From positions 1 to 64,000 of the forward strand of contig CAJJDO010000055.1 of NCBI GenBank assembly GCA_905183005.1: a stretch of DNA of 64,000 bases. The letters are read 5' to 3'. Below the pieces are notes generated by a model. That model saw only the letters and a program-made list of their open reading frames with translations, was not told the origin of the DNA and ran no database searches. The stretch's first letter is position 1. Each line of letters starts with the position of its first letter. Below are positions 24,862 through 37,364 of this stretch, piece after piece. Source of the DNA: Paramecium pentaurelia. Taxonomy: Eukaryota; Ciliophora; Oligohymenophorea; Peniculida; Parameciidae. The translations under genes were made by a program, and so were the position numbers.

Positions 24862-26475
24862 TCACTGAGTACCATATTTTTATATAAATAACTTATGTAA
24901 ATACTTATTTCTGGAAATGAGTCTCTTAAACAAATCTTTATTGAAACATGTAAAATTATCATCTTCATAGTCTTCTAATTATTGTAATTATTCTTTAATT
25001 TAATTATTGAAATTCTCACACATTTATGAATCTATTCCTGAATTCTTTCTAGGATAATTGATTTTCTATATAGATCTACACAATTTAGATTTCTTCCATT
25101 TAAAATTAGTTAAATTTTAATTTAATCTTAAAAAAGATCGACATAATTTAGATATAGTATTATCTTTATCAGGATTAATTGCTACACTTTTATTTTTAAT
25201 TCTTTATTTTAAGAATATTTATTATTTTGTTATTAAAACTAATGATTCTAAATGATTTAAAACATATTTAATTATTAAGAACTGAATCAACAATACTGAA
25301 AATAAAATTATTAAACTAAAATATATAGTTCCTAATAAAATGCTTTCATCAAACTTAGCTAAATTATCTAAAATTGCTTATTGATCCTTTATAAATTAAT
25401 CATCTGTTTAATAACTAGTTATAACATATAAATACATAATAATATAAAATTAAGGATATTCCATTTTATAAACTGATACTTCATTAAATTCCATTGTTTT
25501 ATGATTCTTTACTCTTAATGTACCTTTTCCTATATTATCATCATCTCCAAATTATTTCATCTTTTGCCAATCATATTTTGTGAATCCCGTTAAAGAAGTA
25601 TTATAAATTACAGTAGGATATTTAAATTCTTCATAATAACTACTAACTAATAAATGACCTGTTGAATTAACAATTTCCATTTTTAATCTTTAATCTACAA
25701 AATAGGGAAGTAAATCAAAAGCCAAATCATATCCAATCACTCCTATCATTTCACCCTCTAAATTAGTCAAACTTACTGTAAATGCTATTGCTAATTTATT
25801 AATCCAATCCAAATATAAATCAGATAAATAGTATCTATGATTTTCATATTTAGTTCTATTCATATGATTTATATACCAAGGTCTTATATGAGCTACAAAT
25901 TTAGTATAATCTCCTCCTTTAAATACAGTAAAGAATTATTCAAAACCTGTGCTAGTAAAAAATGTTTATCTATATAAATTCAATATTGGAAGAGTCTAAG
26001 TTATTAGAGATATTAATGAAAGGTATTATTAATAATCAGACTCATCTATCAACATAGTTTTATTACAAAATTTGTAGCATAAACTACAATTGAAAATATA
26101 TTTATCCCATAGCTTTGGATTATCAATACAATTTGTAGGTTAAGTTATCTCAAAATTGTTTTATCTCTACAATTCAATAAAGTGATTTAATTTGTCAATA
26201 TTGGATAAAGTCTAGTAACTAAAATTCAGAACTCTATTGAAAGATTAAGTTTATAGAGAATTATATCGAGACATTTAATTCGTTGTTTCTAACCTTTCCA
26301 TTGATAAGGTACTTTTTGTTAATGAGTCCTTTGAAAAATTCAAGAAGATCACAAGCAAAGTAGTTGTTATCAAAATGCAAAAAGCAATATAAAGAACAGA
26401 GAATAGTGTAATTTATGATTTGATTGTCCAATTTTAACTGCAAAATAATCTATGTATTGGATTCCTTCTATGCAT
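24862..26475 (-). CDS. Cache-domain membrane protein, two-pass, 537 residues
   Basis: Intronless 538-codon ORF. TM1 is near residues 22-48 (ITLFSVLYIAFCILITTTLL), TM2 near 385-410 (ILLGTIYFSLIILFSVLL). The segment between them, about 340 residues, has a double-Cache look: TGFEQFFTVFKGGDYTKFV, the hallmark RPWYINHMNRTKYENH, then MIGVIGYDLAFDLL and VNSTGHLLVSS. Cache domains are extracellular ligand sensors in bacterial chemoreceptors and in some eukaryotic channel subunits. The cytoplasmic tail (about 130 residues) is basic then acidic (LEDYEDDNFTCFNKD) with no kinase, cyclase or MCP domain. Ligand and signalling partner unknown. A second protein of the same plan is at 44382-46000. Confidence 0.75.
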
Positions 26476-26558
26476 TTTCTAATTTTTAAAATAAATGTAT
26501 AGTAATATATTAAATAATGATTTAAAGTATATATATAATCTAAATTTTAGAAGAACAT

Positions 26559-28241
26559 TCATAGAAGTTTACAATAGTAAATTTAATTCTTAACTATAAT
26601 TACTTTTTCTCCAATATTGAATAATCTATCTTTATAATCAAACTTGAATTCTCCATCCATATCAATTCTTTTACATTCCATACTTTCATTAATCTAATAA
26701 ATTTCAAGTAGATTTTAATTTTTAGTTGTGACTAAAAAATAATTTTTGAATAATAGCACATCTAAAATTTGAGATTCAAATGTTATCATTTAAATGCATT
26801 TTAGAAATGTATTTTCAACATTATATAAATTAATCCTTAAATCATCCCCAATCGATAATAAAATTTTACCATATATTTTTGATTATTAGTATCTAAATTA
26901 ATTAATTGAACCTTGATGAAATTATTTTGAAAATAATTCTTTAAAATTTGAATTAAATAATGATATTAATCCACTTATTGTTCCTAAAATAAGTAACATT
27001 TCTTAAACTCCAAATTTATTTATTACACAATACTCTAAAACCTTAATTTTATCCCAATATGAATGAAAATTAAGTGCTTAAGAAAATTAAGGCATAGATG
27101 GAGATGGAAAAACAGGAAAAAATTATAAAGAAACTCCTGAACTTACACAAATTTAATTCTAAATTATATTTAAATAAAATACTTCAAAGAATTTTAAAGC
27201 AACTCCTTTTGAAATATCTATAGTTATTTTAAAATGTCTAATTTATTTCATAGATATAAGATTAAATAGTAGTAAATCTAAACCAATCATTATTGCAATT
27301 AATAGTTTTTCTGGATCCACTGTATAATCAACAACAGATTAATTAAATTTTACTGAATGACTCATTTTCAAATTATCAATTCCAAAAAGGTGAATTTGAT
27401 TTTATTAGGCATATATTAAAGTATCCTCAATAATAAATGATATAATTATACTTTATATATATTATGCAACTCTATTTTAGCCAATGCTGGTTATTTAACG
27501 ATCTTTGATTTGGTTTATGGCATCAATGTAAATTATGATATTTATTTAAATGAAAATAAGGATTCTACAGTTTTTATCCAGGAATTAAGTTATTATCTAA
27601 AGTCTACATTTAATTTTTCAAGTTTTTATTAGATAAATTTAATTCTTTAACTTTACATTTAACATTTCTCTTAAACATCTTTGAAGAAACATTTTGGTCT
27701 CATAATTTTAATTTTATTTTTTAAATTGATATTCATACTTGTTCCAAATCCTTAAATATCATTATTACCATCTTTTAATTGTTTTTCACTGAAAGAATAC
27801 TAAGGTTACACAATTTTTATTAATTGATTAATATTATTCAAATCTATCTATCTATTTAGTATATTTTTATAATTTTAAATTATTTCTTAATCAACTAATT
27901 CACCTACATTGACAGAATTTAAATGATCAATTAATTATTATGTCTGTTAAATAATATTTTACTAAAAATCGATTATTTCAGAAGTTAAAGTTTTGATAAA
28001 TTCTTTTAAATTTAATTGTTGGTGACTTTGTTATTCCAATAATTCCAGATATACTCCATCTGCTAATTCTTTTAATATTTCTAACTCTTAATTCAATAAT
28101 TATTCAATATGATACTTTATAAGCTTCAATAATAGATTATGAAGTAACTACTTTATGAGTTACATGATTTTGCAAATTATCTTAATTAGTTAAAACTCTA
28201 AAACAACCTTCTGATAAACAACACAACGATATTCCTATCAT
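26559..28241 (-). CDS. Coiled-coil plus beta-propeller-like protein with Cys/His N terminus, 541 residues
   Basis: Introns of 31 nt and 26 nt give exactly 542 codons. The N terminus (MIGISLCCLSEGCFRVLTN, then HVTHK) contains Cys and His spaced like a degenerate B-box zinc finger. Residues about 45-220 are coiled coil (KLEILKELADGVYLELLEQ). From about residue 230 to the end, repeated hydrophobic strands (TLIYAQQNQIHLFGIDN; KLLIAIMIGLDLLLFNL; KILLSIGDDLRINLYNV) read as a beta-propeller. This order, zinc finger/coil/propeller, is also that of the gene at 31651-33654. WD repeats are not clean, so the propeller is an inference. No cellular role can be assigned. Confidence 0.65.
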
Positions 28242-28824
28242 TTTTATAAATTAAAAAAAATAATATAAATTATTTAACTCAATAATTAAAACAATTGTAT
28301 TTTAATAAACAAATGGTTCTTAAATTTCTAACTATTTAATATAATTAACAAACAACTATAAGTTATTATTGTCAATAAATCATATTATATTTATTTATAA
28401 AAGAATGTATTCCTAACAATATTTATATATTGTAAATCAAAATTATATAGAAATTCTAATAGTTCTCTATTTTGAATTGATTATTAAAAGTTAACATTCA
28501 TATTTCTGTGGGTTCTTTTAGTTTTTATTAAATTATAATTAATTTTTAAGTTAATTATTATATTATTAATATTAATCTCTTAGTTTCTTCTATAGAATAG
28601 GATTAAAATAGATGATATTTATGAAATATTTCATAAATTTTCTTAATAAATGAATATAAAAATTCTTATATATATACAATTGATATTCATTCAACCCATA
28701 TGATCTTTTCTTTTTCTCCCCTTAATACTCCTTGATCATATTTTAACATATGATTGTACTGATATTTAATAATAAATATACATTATTAATTATATAAGTA
28801 CAAATTTTGTCTATTTTTTGTTTT
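28242..28824. other. Intergenic region with an uncertain ORF
   Basis: On the minus strand an ATG near 28737 opens about 100 codons (MIKEYQGEKKKRSYGLNEYQ) in the ciliate code, ending in TGA near 28435. It is low-complexity, rich in Asn/Gln/Ile, and lacks a recognisable domain. With only TGA as a stop, such runs are easily found by chance in A+T-rich DNA, so it is not called. No other gene or RNA is seen here. Confidence 0.4.
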
Positions 28825-29249
28825 TCACTTTGTTAACGTAGCAAAATATCTCTAAATGAAATAATGTTGTTACTCAAATACAATCTATTCTAAACTCTTC
28901 TTCTTAAATTAATAAATAAAATAATCATCTAACACAAATTATAAGACTTCTTAATTTCTTTCAAGTTCTTATCTCATTTCTTAATTATAATTATCCTATA
29001 TATTATATTTATATTTACATCAAATTAATAAATATAATTAGAGGCAGATTTATATAAAATACTTTCAAGTTATTATTTAATAACATAATTTTTTAACAAA
29101 TGTTATTATAATGCTTGTTAAACTAGCCAAATATGAACAATTAGAAAATTATATCTAATTAAAATTTAATCGCATTGAATTTCTAGAAATATATTAATAA
29201 TATTTACTTGAATTGAATTGATTTCCAAAGATGTATGTTTCAATATCAT
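28825..29249 (-). CDS. Unknown small protein, 133 residues
   Basis: From ATG 29249 (MILKHTSLEINSIQ) with one 23-nt intron near 28990-29012 the frame reaches TGA 28825, 134 codons. The C-terminal half (MRQELERNQEVLQFVLDDYF, KKKSLEQIVFEQQHYFIQR) looks like real helical coding sequence. The N-terminal half is less certain: a 25-nt GTAAAT...TAG stretch inside it looks like an intron, but removing it breaks the frame. An ATG at 29302 is out of frame. The gene is divergent from the phosphodiesterase start. No family recognised. Confidence 0.45.
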
Positions 29250-29460
29250 TAAATATAAATTATCCTCTTGTATTTTTTAAATTAAATTTATTCTTTATCC
29301 ATTATATAGGTGTTGAGTTAGTACTAGAAAAATTGAAGAGTTTAATTGCTAATCTATTCATATAAATGAAATTAAAATTTAATTATTAGATTAAAATTTA
29401 TGATTATTTATGATTAACAATATAATATATTTGTATTTGTTTAATATTAAATAATTTAAA

Positions 29461-30926
29461 ATGAGTTTGTAATAGATTCAACAACATATAAATCAAATAA
29501 AAACTAGCTATCAAATGCCAAATAAAGAATTTCAAAATACTTTCAAACTTTTTGAGAGTTGTGTTCCTTTTCTTAAATCAGAGAATTAAGAATAATTGAA
29601 TTAAGTTTTTAGAGCTTTGAAGAGATTTCGAAGAAGATTAGAAAATGAATTAAAACTAAATTAGACTGACTATCATGCATTCATAAAAAAATGGAAATCC
29701 TTGAATATAACATTTGTTCCTCTAGTTTATGATGTAAAATTGGATTTCAGTAAAAAAATAGCAACTCTAAGTAATAACATATAGTTTATGAAGAATATGA
29801 GGATTTGATTAATTTTAATTTCAATCATCACCATTATACAAGTAGAGAAATGTTAAAGGCATCAATGATGATATTCTAACATTTGGAAGTAATATAATTT
29901 AATTAAAAATTGTAAGGTTGAACAATATGCAAATTACAATAATTTAGAGAATCTATTAACATAAATTAATCTAAATTACAACATTGTTTCTTATCATAAC
30001 TTTACTCATGCATTTGCATTATTTTAAGTAATAATTACAATAATATTAGTTATTATTTTGTGTATATGAGAAATCTGATCTTAAACATTTTGTATCTAAA
30101 TAAGACATATTTGCAGCTTTGATGGCTAGTTTAAGTCATGATCTAAATCATAGTAATATATGAATAAATAATATTAAAGAGGGAGTAAATAATTTATACA
30201 AAGTTAAAAAATCAAAAAAGTTAAATAAAAATATATGTGAACAAGCAGTTCTTGAGAGTATGCATGTTTCAACTTTATTCAATATCTTGGCTCAGAATCA
30301 ATAACTAAATTTTTTAAATTAATTGCCAAATACATAATAACAAGAATTTAAGAGAATTTTAGTGAGCTCTATTTTAGCTACTGATATGGGATAACATTTC
30401 AATATCTTTGGTAGTTTTAAAGATAGAGTAAATGCAACTATTGATTTACGTGAAAATCAAAATATAATTGATCCATTGATTAAATTTAGAGGATTCAATA
30501 AAGAAAATTTTGATGATAGAAAAGTAATTATTAATATTTAAATTAGTTTATATTAAATGTATTGGTTCATGCTTGTGATATTTCAAATCCATGTTTGGAA
30601 TGGGATGCTTATATGAAATGGTCCTTTTTGTTAGCTCAAGAATTTTAAGATTAAGTATTTAATATATTAAAAATAGACTATAAAAGAAGCAGCAAAAGGA
30701 TTAGAAGTAACTGCAATGTTATAATATAAGGATAAAATCACATTCTTTAATGGCTAAACATTTTTCTTAAGTAATTTTTAATATATATATATAATTTTTA
30801 GATACATTTGTATTGCCACAATGGTAGACAATAGCAACATTGTATCCGAGTCTTATAGATTTACCTAATGAAGTCAAGAGAAATCTGGAAATTTTGGAAG
30901 AAGAGAAAAAAAAGTTATCCAATTGA
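29461..30926 (+). CDS. Class I cyclic-nucleotide phosphodiesterase (3'5'-PDE)
   Basis: 425 residues after removing seven introns (35, 28, 22, 27, 23, 22 and 31 nt; total 188, leaving 426 codons). The catalytic domain fills residues about 130-400. Visible class I PDE signature: YHNFTHAF near residue 155, metal-binding SLSHDLNHKGVNN near 199 (HD..H), ILATDMGQHF near 260, HACDISNPCLEW near 325 (second metal Asp), and the base-binding region TFVLPQWQTIATLYPSL. The enzyme hydrolyses cAMP or cGMP to the 5'-monophosphate. The N-terminal 130 residues are helical and basic, without GAF, PAS or UPF domains. Membrane segments are absent, so it is probably cytosolic. Which nucleotide is preferred is not evident. 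The intron at 29750-29784 (35 nt) is near the upper size seen here. Confidence 0.9.
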
Positions 30927-30958
30927 TTTTAGTGATATTAATAAATATCCAAAATAAT

Positions 30959-31549
30959 ATGAAGAAAGCAGTAAAGGAAGCTGAAAGAATATCTTCTAAA
31001 ATATCATCTCCCATGATTGTTGATTTATTTGAATCTCAAGGATCTGGTATATTACCATATTTAAAGAGCACATTGAAAACTAGATTAGCATTAAATTAAA
31101 CAGAATCTTGTTTTATTGGTAATAGAAGTATCAAAGTTATTTAGATTTTAAACGAAGTTAATTTCCTTTATTTGCGAAAGATAGATATTTTGAATTTTTA
31201 GAAGCTTATAATAGAAAGGATAAAGTAGATTTAATTAGATTATTGTCTGTGCCATTATATGATGTATTTGTAATATTTGAAATATTAGATTGTAAAAGCA
31301 AGTCTTAAAGATAATAAACCTTTGCCTTTTAAATTATATAAAGAAATGACTGATGCTTAATTAGTTTAGGCTAGATTATTTTCATAAAAGAAGATGGCAT
31401 TATAATCATCATAAACATGGCATTAAATTACTGTTGAATTTAATTTTATTGATCCAGAAAGTAAGAAAGATGTTGTAAAATACAATGTTTTAGAAAGAAG
31501 AGAATCAGATAGTTCTGAAAAAGATTGGCGTATATGTAAATTAGATTGA
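30959..31549 (+). CDS. TIM44-like / MBA1-like domain protein, 179 residues
   Basis: Introns of 26 and 25 nt give exactly 180 codons. The N-terminal part is amphipathic and basic (MKKAVKEAERISSKISS), compatible with a mitochondrial presequence or membrane-binding helix. The folded part has LFAKDRYFEFLEAYNRKD, LYKEMTDAQLVQARLFSQ and a final beta-rich ITVEFNFIDPESKKDVVKYN followed by VLERRESD and KDWRIC. That ending is the TIM44-like fold shared by Tim44, Mba1 and mitochondrial ribosomal protein mL45, which function at the inner membrane. Size and the missing N-terminal Tim44 coil favour an mL45 or Mba1-type protein. It begins 32 bp after the PDE stop. Family call is from pattern memory. Confidence 0.6.
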
Positions 31550-31650
31550 TTTAAAACCACACATATATTTTATGCTATTTGCAAAATAATATTATTTATA
31601 TGCTAAAATAGTTGATAATTTATAAATAATATTTTATAGTTATATTTTAT

Positions 31651-33654
31651 ATGCTCAAAATTCCTTGTAAGTATCATCCAAATTCATATGTTGAAAGAAT
31701 ATGTGCAAGTTCATCTTGTAAAAGAGATCCTACATTATGTTGGGAATGTATGATTGATGAAGCTGATCATGCTAGAAATCATAGAGATGTTATGGTATTT
31801 TTGAATTTCAAATTTAGATTGATTTTGATAATTTCACCACCAGACTAGATGAAGAGTTCAGAAATGTGTTAGAGAAGAGAAAAAAAGATTAAGCATTAGC
31901 CATAGAAGGACATTTAAAATTATTACATACTAAATAAGAATTCATTGATAGATATGAATCATAGATCAATAACAGAAAATGTTGGGTTGATTATATTATA
32001 GCTGATACATCCAATTTGTTAACATAATTATTAGAAAAAGTAAAGTCTGAACTTTATGAACACTATGATGAAAGATTTCTTTAATATTAAAATTCGTTAA
32101 ACTTTTTAGTTTAATCTATTCAACATAGATATGGTTTAGTTCCACTTCCAACAAAAGAAGAAATGTTAAATAAATTAGAAGAGTTATCCAAATAAAATAG
32201 AGAATGCAATACTTATGTGTCTGAATTGAAAATTAAATTATTGCCACCTGAAGACTTAGGCAAAAATCTAGCATTTATAGACACTTTTTAGGAATTTTAA
32301 ATCTAAAATGAAATAGTTGAAGAATTAGAAAAATAATGGGCAGACACACCTTAAACTGATCCAGAAAATCCAACATTTTAATAAGAATAAAACTTTGTTG
32401 AAATAATGAATTCAATTAGATAATAATGTGAAGTACTTATGGATGAATTTAAAGTATAAATCAATTTGAAAGATTTAATATTATCAAGAAATACTCAATA
32501 TTAAAATCCTGATGAATCTTTGAACAGTATTATTAATATATAATTCTATTCTAGTTCTAAGTGATGTCAAGAATTAAAATTCTGATCATAAATTAACAAA
32601 AACATAAAGATAATATGATAGTCCAAAACTATTTGAAACTGTTTAACCTAATTCACCTGTTTATAATGCTGGAATTGAAAATACTAATTCATAAGCCTTA
32701 AAATTCTAATCCAGTTAATAAAGTAGAATTTCAAGTTAATCACGCATCAAATTTTATAGAACTGTTGAAACAGCTTAAATGAGAGGTGTTACTAGTTTAT
32801 TATAAGTTGATTAAAGAAATATAGCTTCTGGTAGTAGAGATAAAACAATAAGAATTAATAATTTAGAAGTTCCTTAATAAAGTTATACTTTAGAAGGTCA
32901 TGTTGATTAAGTTACAGCTCTTTGTATGTTCTAAGAAAAATTATTGATTTCAGGAGGAGGAAACCTTGATTCTTCAATAATTATTTGGTCTTTGTCAACT
33001 AGAAAGTAGATTAATAAATTAACAGGACATTAATCTGGAATAACTTCATTAATTGAATTATCCGATAACCATAGCATTTTGAGTGGTAGTTATGATAATT
33101 TGGCTATCATTTGGAATGTCACTTCAGGTAAGTCTCTTTGTGCATTGAAAAAACATACAGCTATGGTATCATGTTTACAACTTGTCAAAAGAGATATTGT
33201 TGTAACTGGTTCATGGGATAGAACTTTAGCTATTTGGTAATTATATTTTGAAGGAGAAGAAATAGTTTCTGCTTCTTACTTAAGAGACATTAAAACTGAG
33301 GGAGCTGTGTTATGTGTGAAAAAGTATTCTGAAAGAAGTATCATTTTTGGAGGAACTTCTAATAAAGTTTCAGTAGTGGATTGGATGAATGGAGAGATCA
33401 AATTAAAGTTAAATACTTCTTAATTTGGTATTTGTGATATCATTTGTTCTGATTATCTATTGGGATTAGGTGCAAGTGATTCTACTATTAGATTATGGGT
33501 TAACAATTAAGAAATAGAAGTGTATAGAGATCATAAAATTATTATAAATAATTATAATACCAATCCAAAAATGATCTAAGTTGGCAAGAATCATATTGCT
33601 GTTATTAATAATAAAGATGAATAGCCTCATTTCAATATATTTATTATTGAATGA
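31651..33654 (+). CDS. B-box-like zinc finger, coiled coil and WD40 protein, 650 residues
   Basis: Two introns (23 and 28 nt) give 651 codons. Residues 1-50 hold a B-box-like Cys/His set (CKYHP, ICASSSCKRDPTLCWECM, then DHARNHRDV). Residues about 55-300 are coiled coil and acidic. From about residue 375 there are WD40 repeats: TSLLQVDQRNIASGSRDKT, GHVDQVTALCMF, GHQSGITSLIEL with SGSYDNLAIIWN, HTAMVSCLQL with TGSWDRTLAIWQ, and SDSTIRLWVN. This tripartite layout resembles TRIM-like proteins without a RING. The propeller probably binds a partner; no enzymatic motif is seen. The neighbouring gene at 26559-28241 has the same order of parts. Confidence 0.8.
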
Positions 33655-33697
33655 ATATATATTTAAATAATTTATATTGTTTAAAATAAAAAAAATA

Positions 33698-33771
33698 TGC
33701 CTTTGGTGGGGGTCGATCCCACGACCTCGAGATTATGAGACTCGCGCTCTAACCAACTGAGCTACAAGGGC
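33698..33771 (-). tRNA. tRNA-Met, anticodon CAT
   Basis: On the minus strand a 74-nt cloverleaf: acceptor GCCCTTG/CAAAGGC, D stem GCTC/GAGC with AGTTGGTTA loop, anticodon loop CTCATAA (anticodon CAT), variable loop AGGTC, T stem GTGGG/CCCAC with ATCGACC loop, discriminator A. No intron and no encoded CCA. Two non-pairs are seen: C4 against A69 in the acceptor and T-T at the top of the anticodon stem. The GC-rich island stands out in A+T-rich surroundings. An elongator Met tRNA is more likely than the initiator, which normally has three G-C pairs above the anticodon loop; here they are absent. Confidence 0.92.
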
Positions 33772-33878
33772 ATCTCTATTTAAAAGGATCAACCTTCAAT
33801 ATTTATAAGTAGATTCATATACAGATTTATATGAATAAATTTTTAACGAATTATAAATAATTCAAATTTTAAATCTAA

Positions 33879-34403
33879 ATGAGATCCTTTTAAGTTAGCA
33901 AAGACTCGTCATTCAGGTATCATTTTATTCTCATTTTAGGATCTTATGTCCCTCTAACAAAATAGAAATGGAGGAAGAGACAGTAGAAACTAATATTTAG
34001 TTATAAGTTAAGAATATCTATAGACCAATTAAAATTATTCTTCCACCTCCAAATCTCCCTAAAATTATTACAAGCACTAAGTAAATTTATTTTCTAAATT
34101 AGATCTTGTAATTGCAAAAAATCTTAATGTTTAAAACAGTATTGTGATTGCTTTGCTAACGGATAGGTATGCTCTGAAAATTGCAATTGTGTTGGATGTT
34201 TTAATAATTCTCTCAATAATTCTTAAAGAAAAGAAGCAAAATTATAAATAAAAGCAAGAGATCCAGGGGCATTCAAATAAGCCTTTAAAGGATGCAATTG
34301 CAAAAAATCAGGATGCTAAAAAAAATATTGTGAATGCTTTCAAAATAATTTATAATGTACACATTAATGTAGATGTGAAGGATGTGTCAATTGCTTAAAA
34401 TGA
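33879..34403 (+). CDS. CXC (CRC) domain protein, LIN54/tesmin type, 159 residues
   Basis: Two introns (23 and 22 nt) give 160 codons. Two cysteine-rich CXC repeats, SCNCKKSQCLKQYCDCFANG and GCNCKKSGCQKKYCECFQNN, are separated by a linker that contains the RDPGAFKQAF element (the usual RNPxAFxPK). This is the DNA-binding unit of LIN54, tesmin and TSO1; each repeat binds zinc and inserts a tyrosine into the minor groove, and the YC in both repeats is retained. The protein consists of little else: about 55 N-terminal residues with PIKIILPPPNLPKI. It likely acts in the nucleus, perhaps in cell-cycle gene control, by analogy. An alternative internal start at ATG 33969 would skip the first intron. 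Confidence 0.9.
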
Positions 34404-34527
34404 GTGTTTTAATTAAATTAATATTACTTAAGCTGTTTTAACTGCATAATTATAATCCTATTCAATTTAATCATTAATAAATTATCTAGAGTTGATAAAA
34501 AAATCTAATAATTACCATTCTAATAAA

Positions 34528-34794
34528 TCACTTTATTTTACTTATTTGTCTCTTTAATTGATTTTTATATGTTAAATTCTTTTGCAAAATGTAACATTTT
34601 GTTTAAGAAAATTGAAAAATTCTTTAAACTTCGATTTTTTCAATTTGAGTCTCTAATTATCTAATAGAATTTAGCATAAATTGATCTCTTCTAATATGAA
34701 TTAGAGAATTTATTAAATATTATACTTTCAATTTATCTAATTTTCTCGTTAGGTTATTATCTTTTACTAACTTAATTATTTTTCGGAATTTCAT
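34528..34794 (-). CDS. Small basic coiled-coil ORF, 88 residues
   Basis: Open from ATG 34794 (MKFRKIIKLVKDNNLTRKL) to TGA 34528 without introns. The product is basic and heptad-like (IRRDQFMLNSIRQLETQIEK). It lies 15 bp after the stop of the next gene on the same strand, so it could be the last exon of that gene if the TGA at 34810 were skipped, but no donor/acceptor pair fits. May be a small independent gene. Confidence 0.45.
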
Positions 34795-34809
34795 TAATTA
34801 AACATATAC

Positions 34810-35323
34810 TCAAAATCTATCTTTGCATTTGATAATTTTTTCAATATCTGAACTGTAAGTTTTATTATCGGATTCTGATGGAAATTGTAAAATAAGCTCT
34901 TTTATTGTTGAAAAATCCTTTTCATTAATAAATAAATCTAAAAAGTCAACAGGTTTTGAAATGTCTAGTGAAAGATGATTTATACTAATTTTCAATACAA
35001 TAAATTATAAATAATTCTATGAGTAAAACAACTTTCTTATATTTCAATTCATCTATTAAATCCTTAATAATATTTTCATAGAATTTTGAAACATTTTATT
35101 GAATAATATTTAACAAATCTTTGCTGTATCTTTCATAAAATAAACTATAAACTTTAAATTAATTTTAGACATCAATCTCATCACATATTATTTTCTCTTT
35201 TTTTTGGATATTCAATTTTAGAATAATTTAGAATTTAATACAATCAAATTCTTTTTATTACTATATTTATTGGTTATTAAAAATAGAATTATAGTAATTA
35301 TATAATTTGAAATAAAATCCCAT
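34810..35323 (-). CDS. Unknown protein, about 165 residues, frame break inside
   Basis: From ATG 35323 (MGFYFKLYNYYNSIF) the frame is open to TGA 34946 (125 residues). A second frame (ISINHLSLDISKPVDFLDLF, then STIKELILQFPSES) continues to TGA 34810 and looks equally coding. The two join in frame only if a 16-nt GTTGTT...TAG segment near 35009-35024 is removed, leaving 166 codons. Sixteen nucleotides is shorter than any well-supported intron here, so the alternatives are a real frameshift or two-part ORF. No family recognised; composition Ile/Lys/Asn-rich. Confidence 0.45.
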
Positions 35324-35484
35324 TCTTAAATCAAATAATAATAGCCAAACCTAAATAATTATTTTATAATAATTAAAAATTTTAATTGATATCCTTTTTT
35401 ATTTTTCTTGTCAATAATACTAATGGTTGTAATTAAAAAATGCTTAATTTAATTTAAAATACTACATAAAACAATAATAAAAAA

Positions 35485-37191
<1,707 letters not shown>

Positions 37192-37364
37192 ATCATCAGT
37201 AATTTACCAATTTTAGTAATTCAATACTAAGAATCTATTAAATTAGTTTAAAACATAGTGTAAAATACATGCAGTTTCTTTATAATTGAGTTTAAGATTT
37301 CTTATATAATTATTAATTAATGTATCATATTGTTAAGGTTTTTGTATTCTAATTTTTAAATAAA

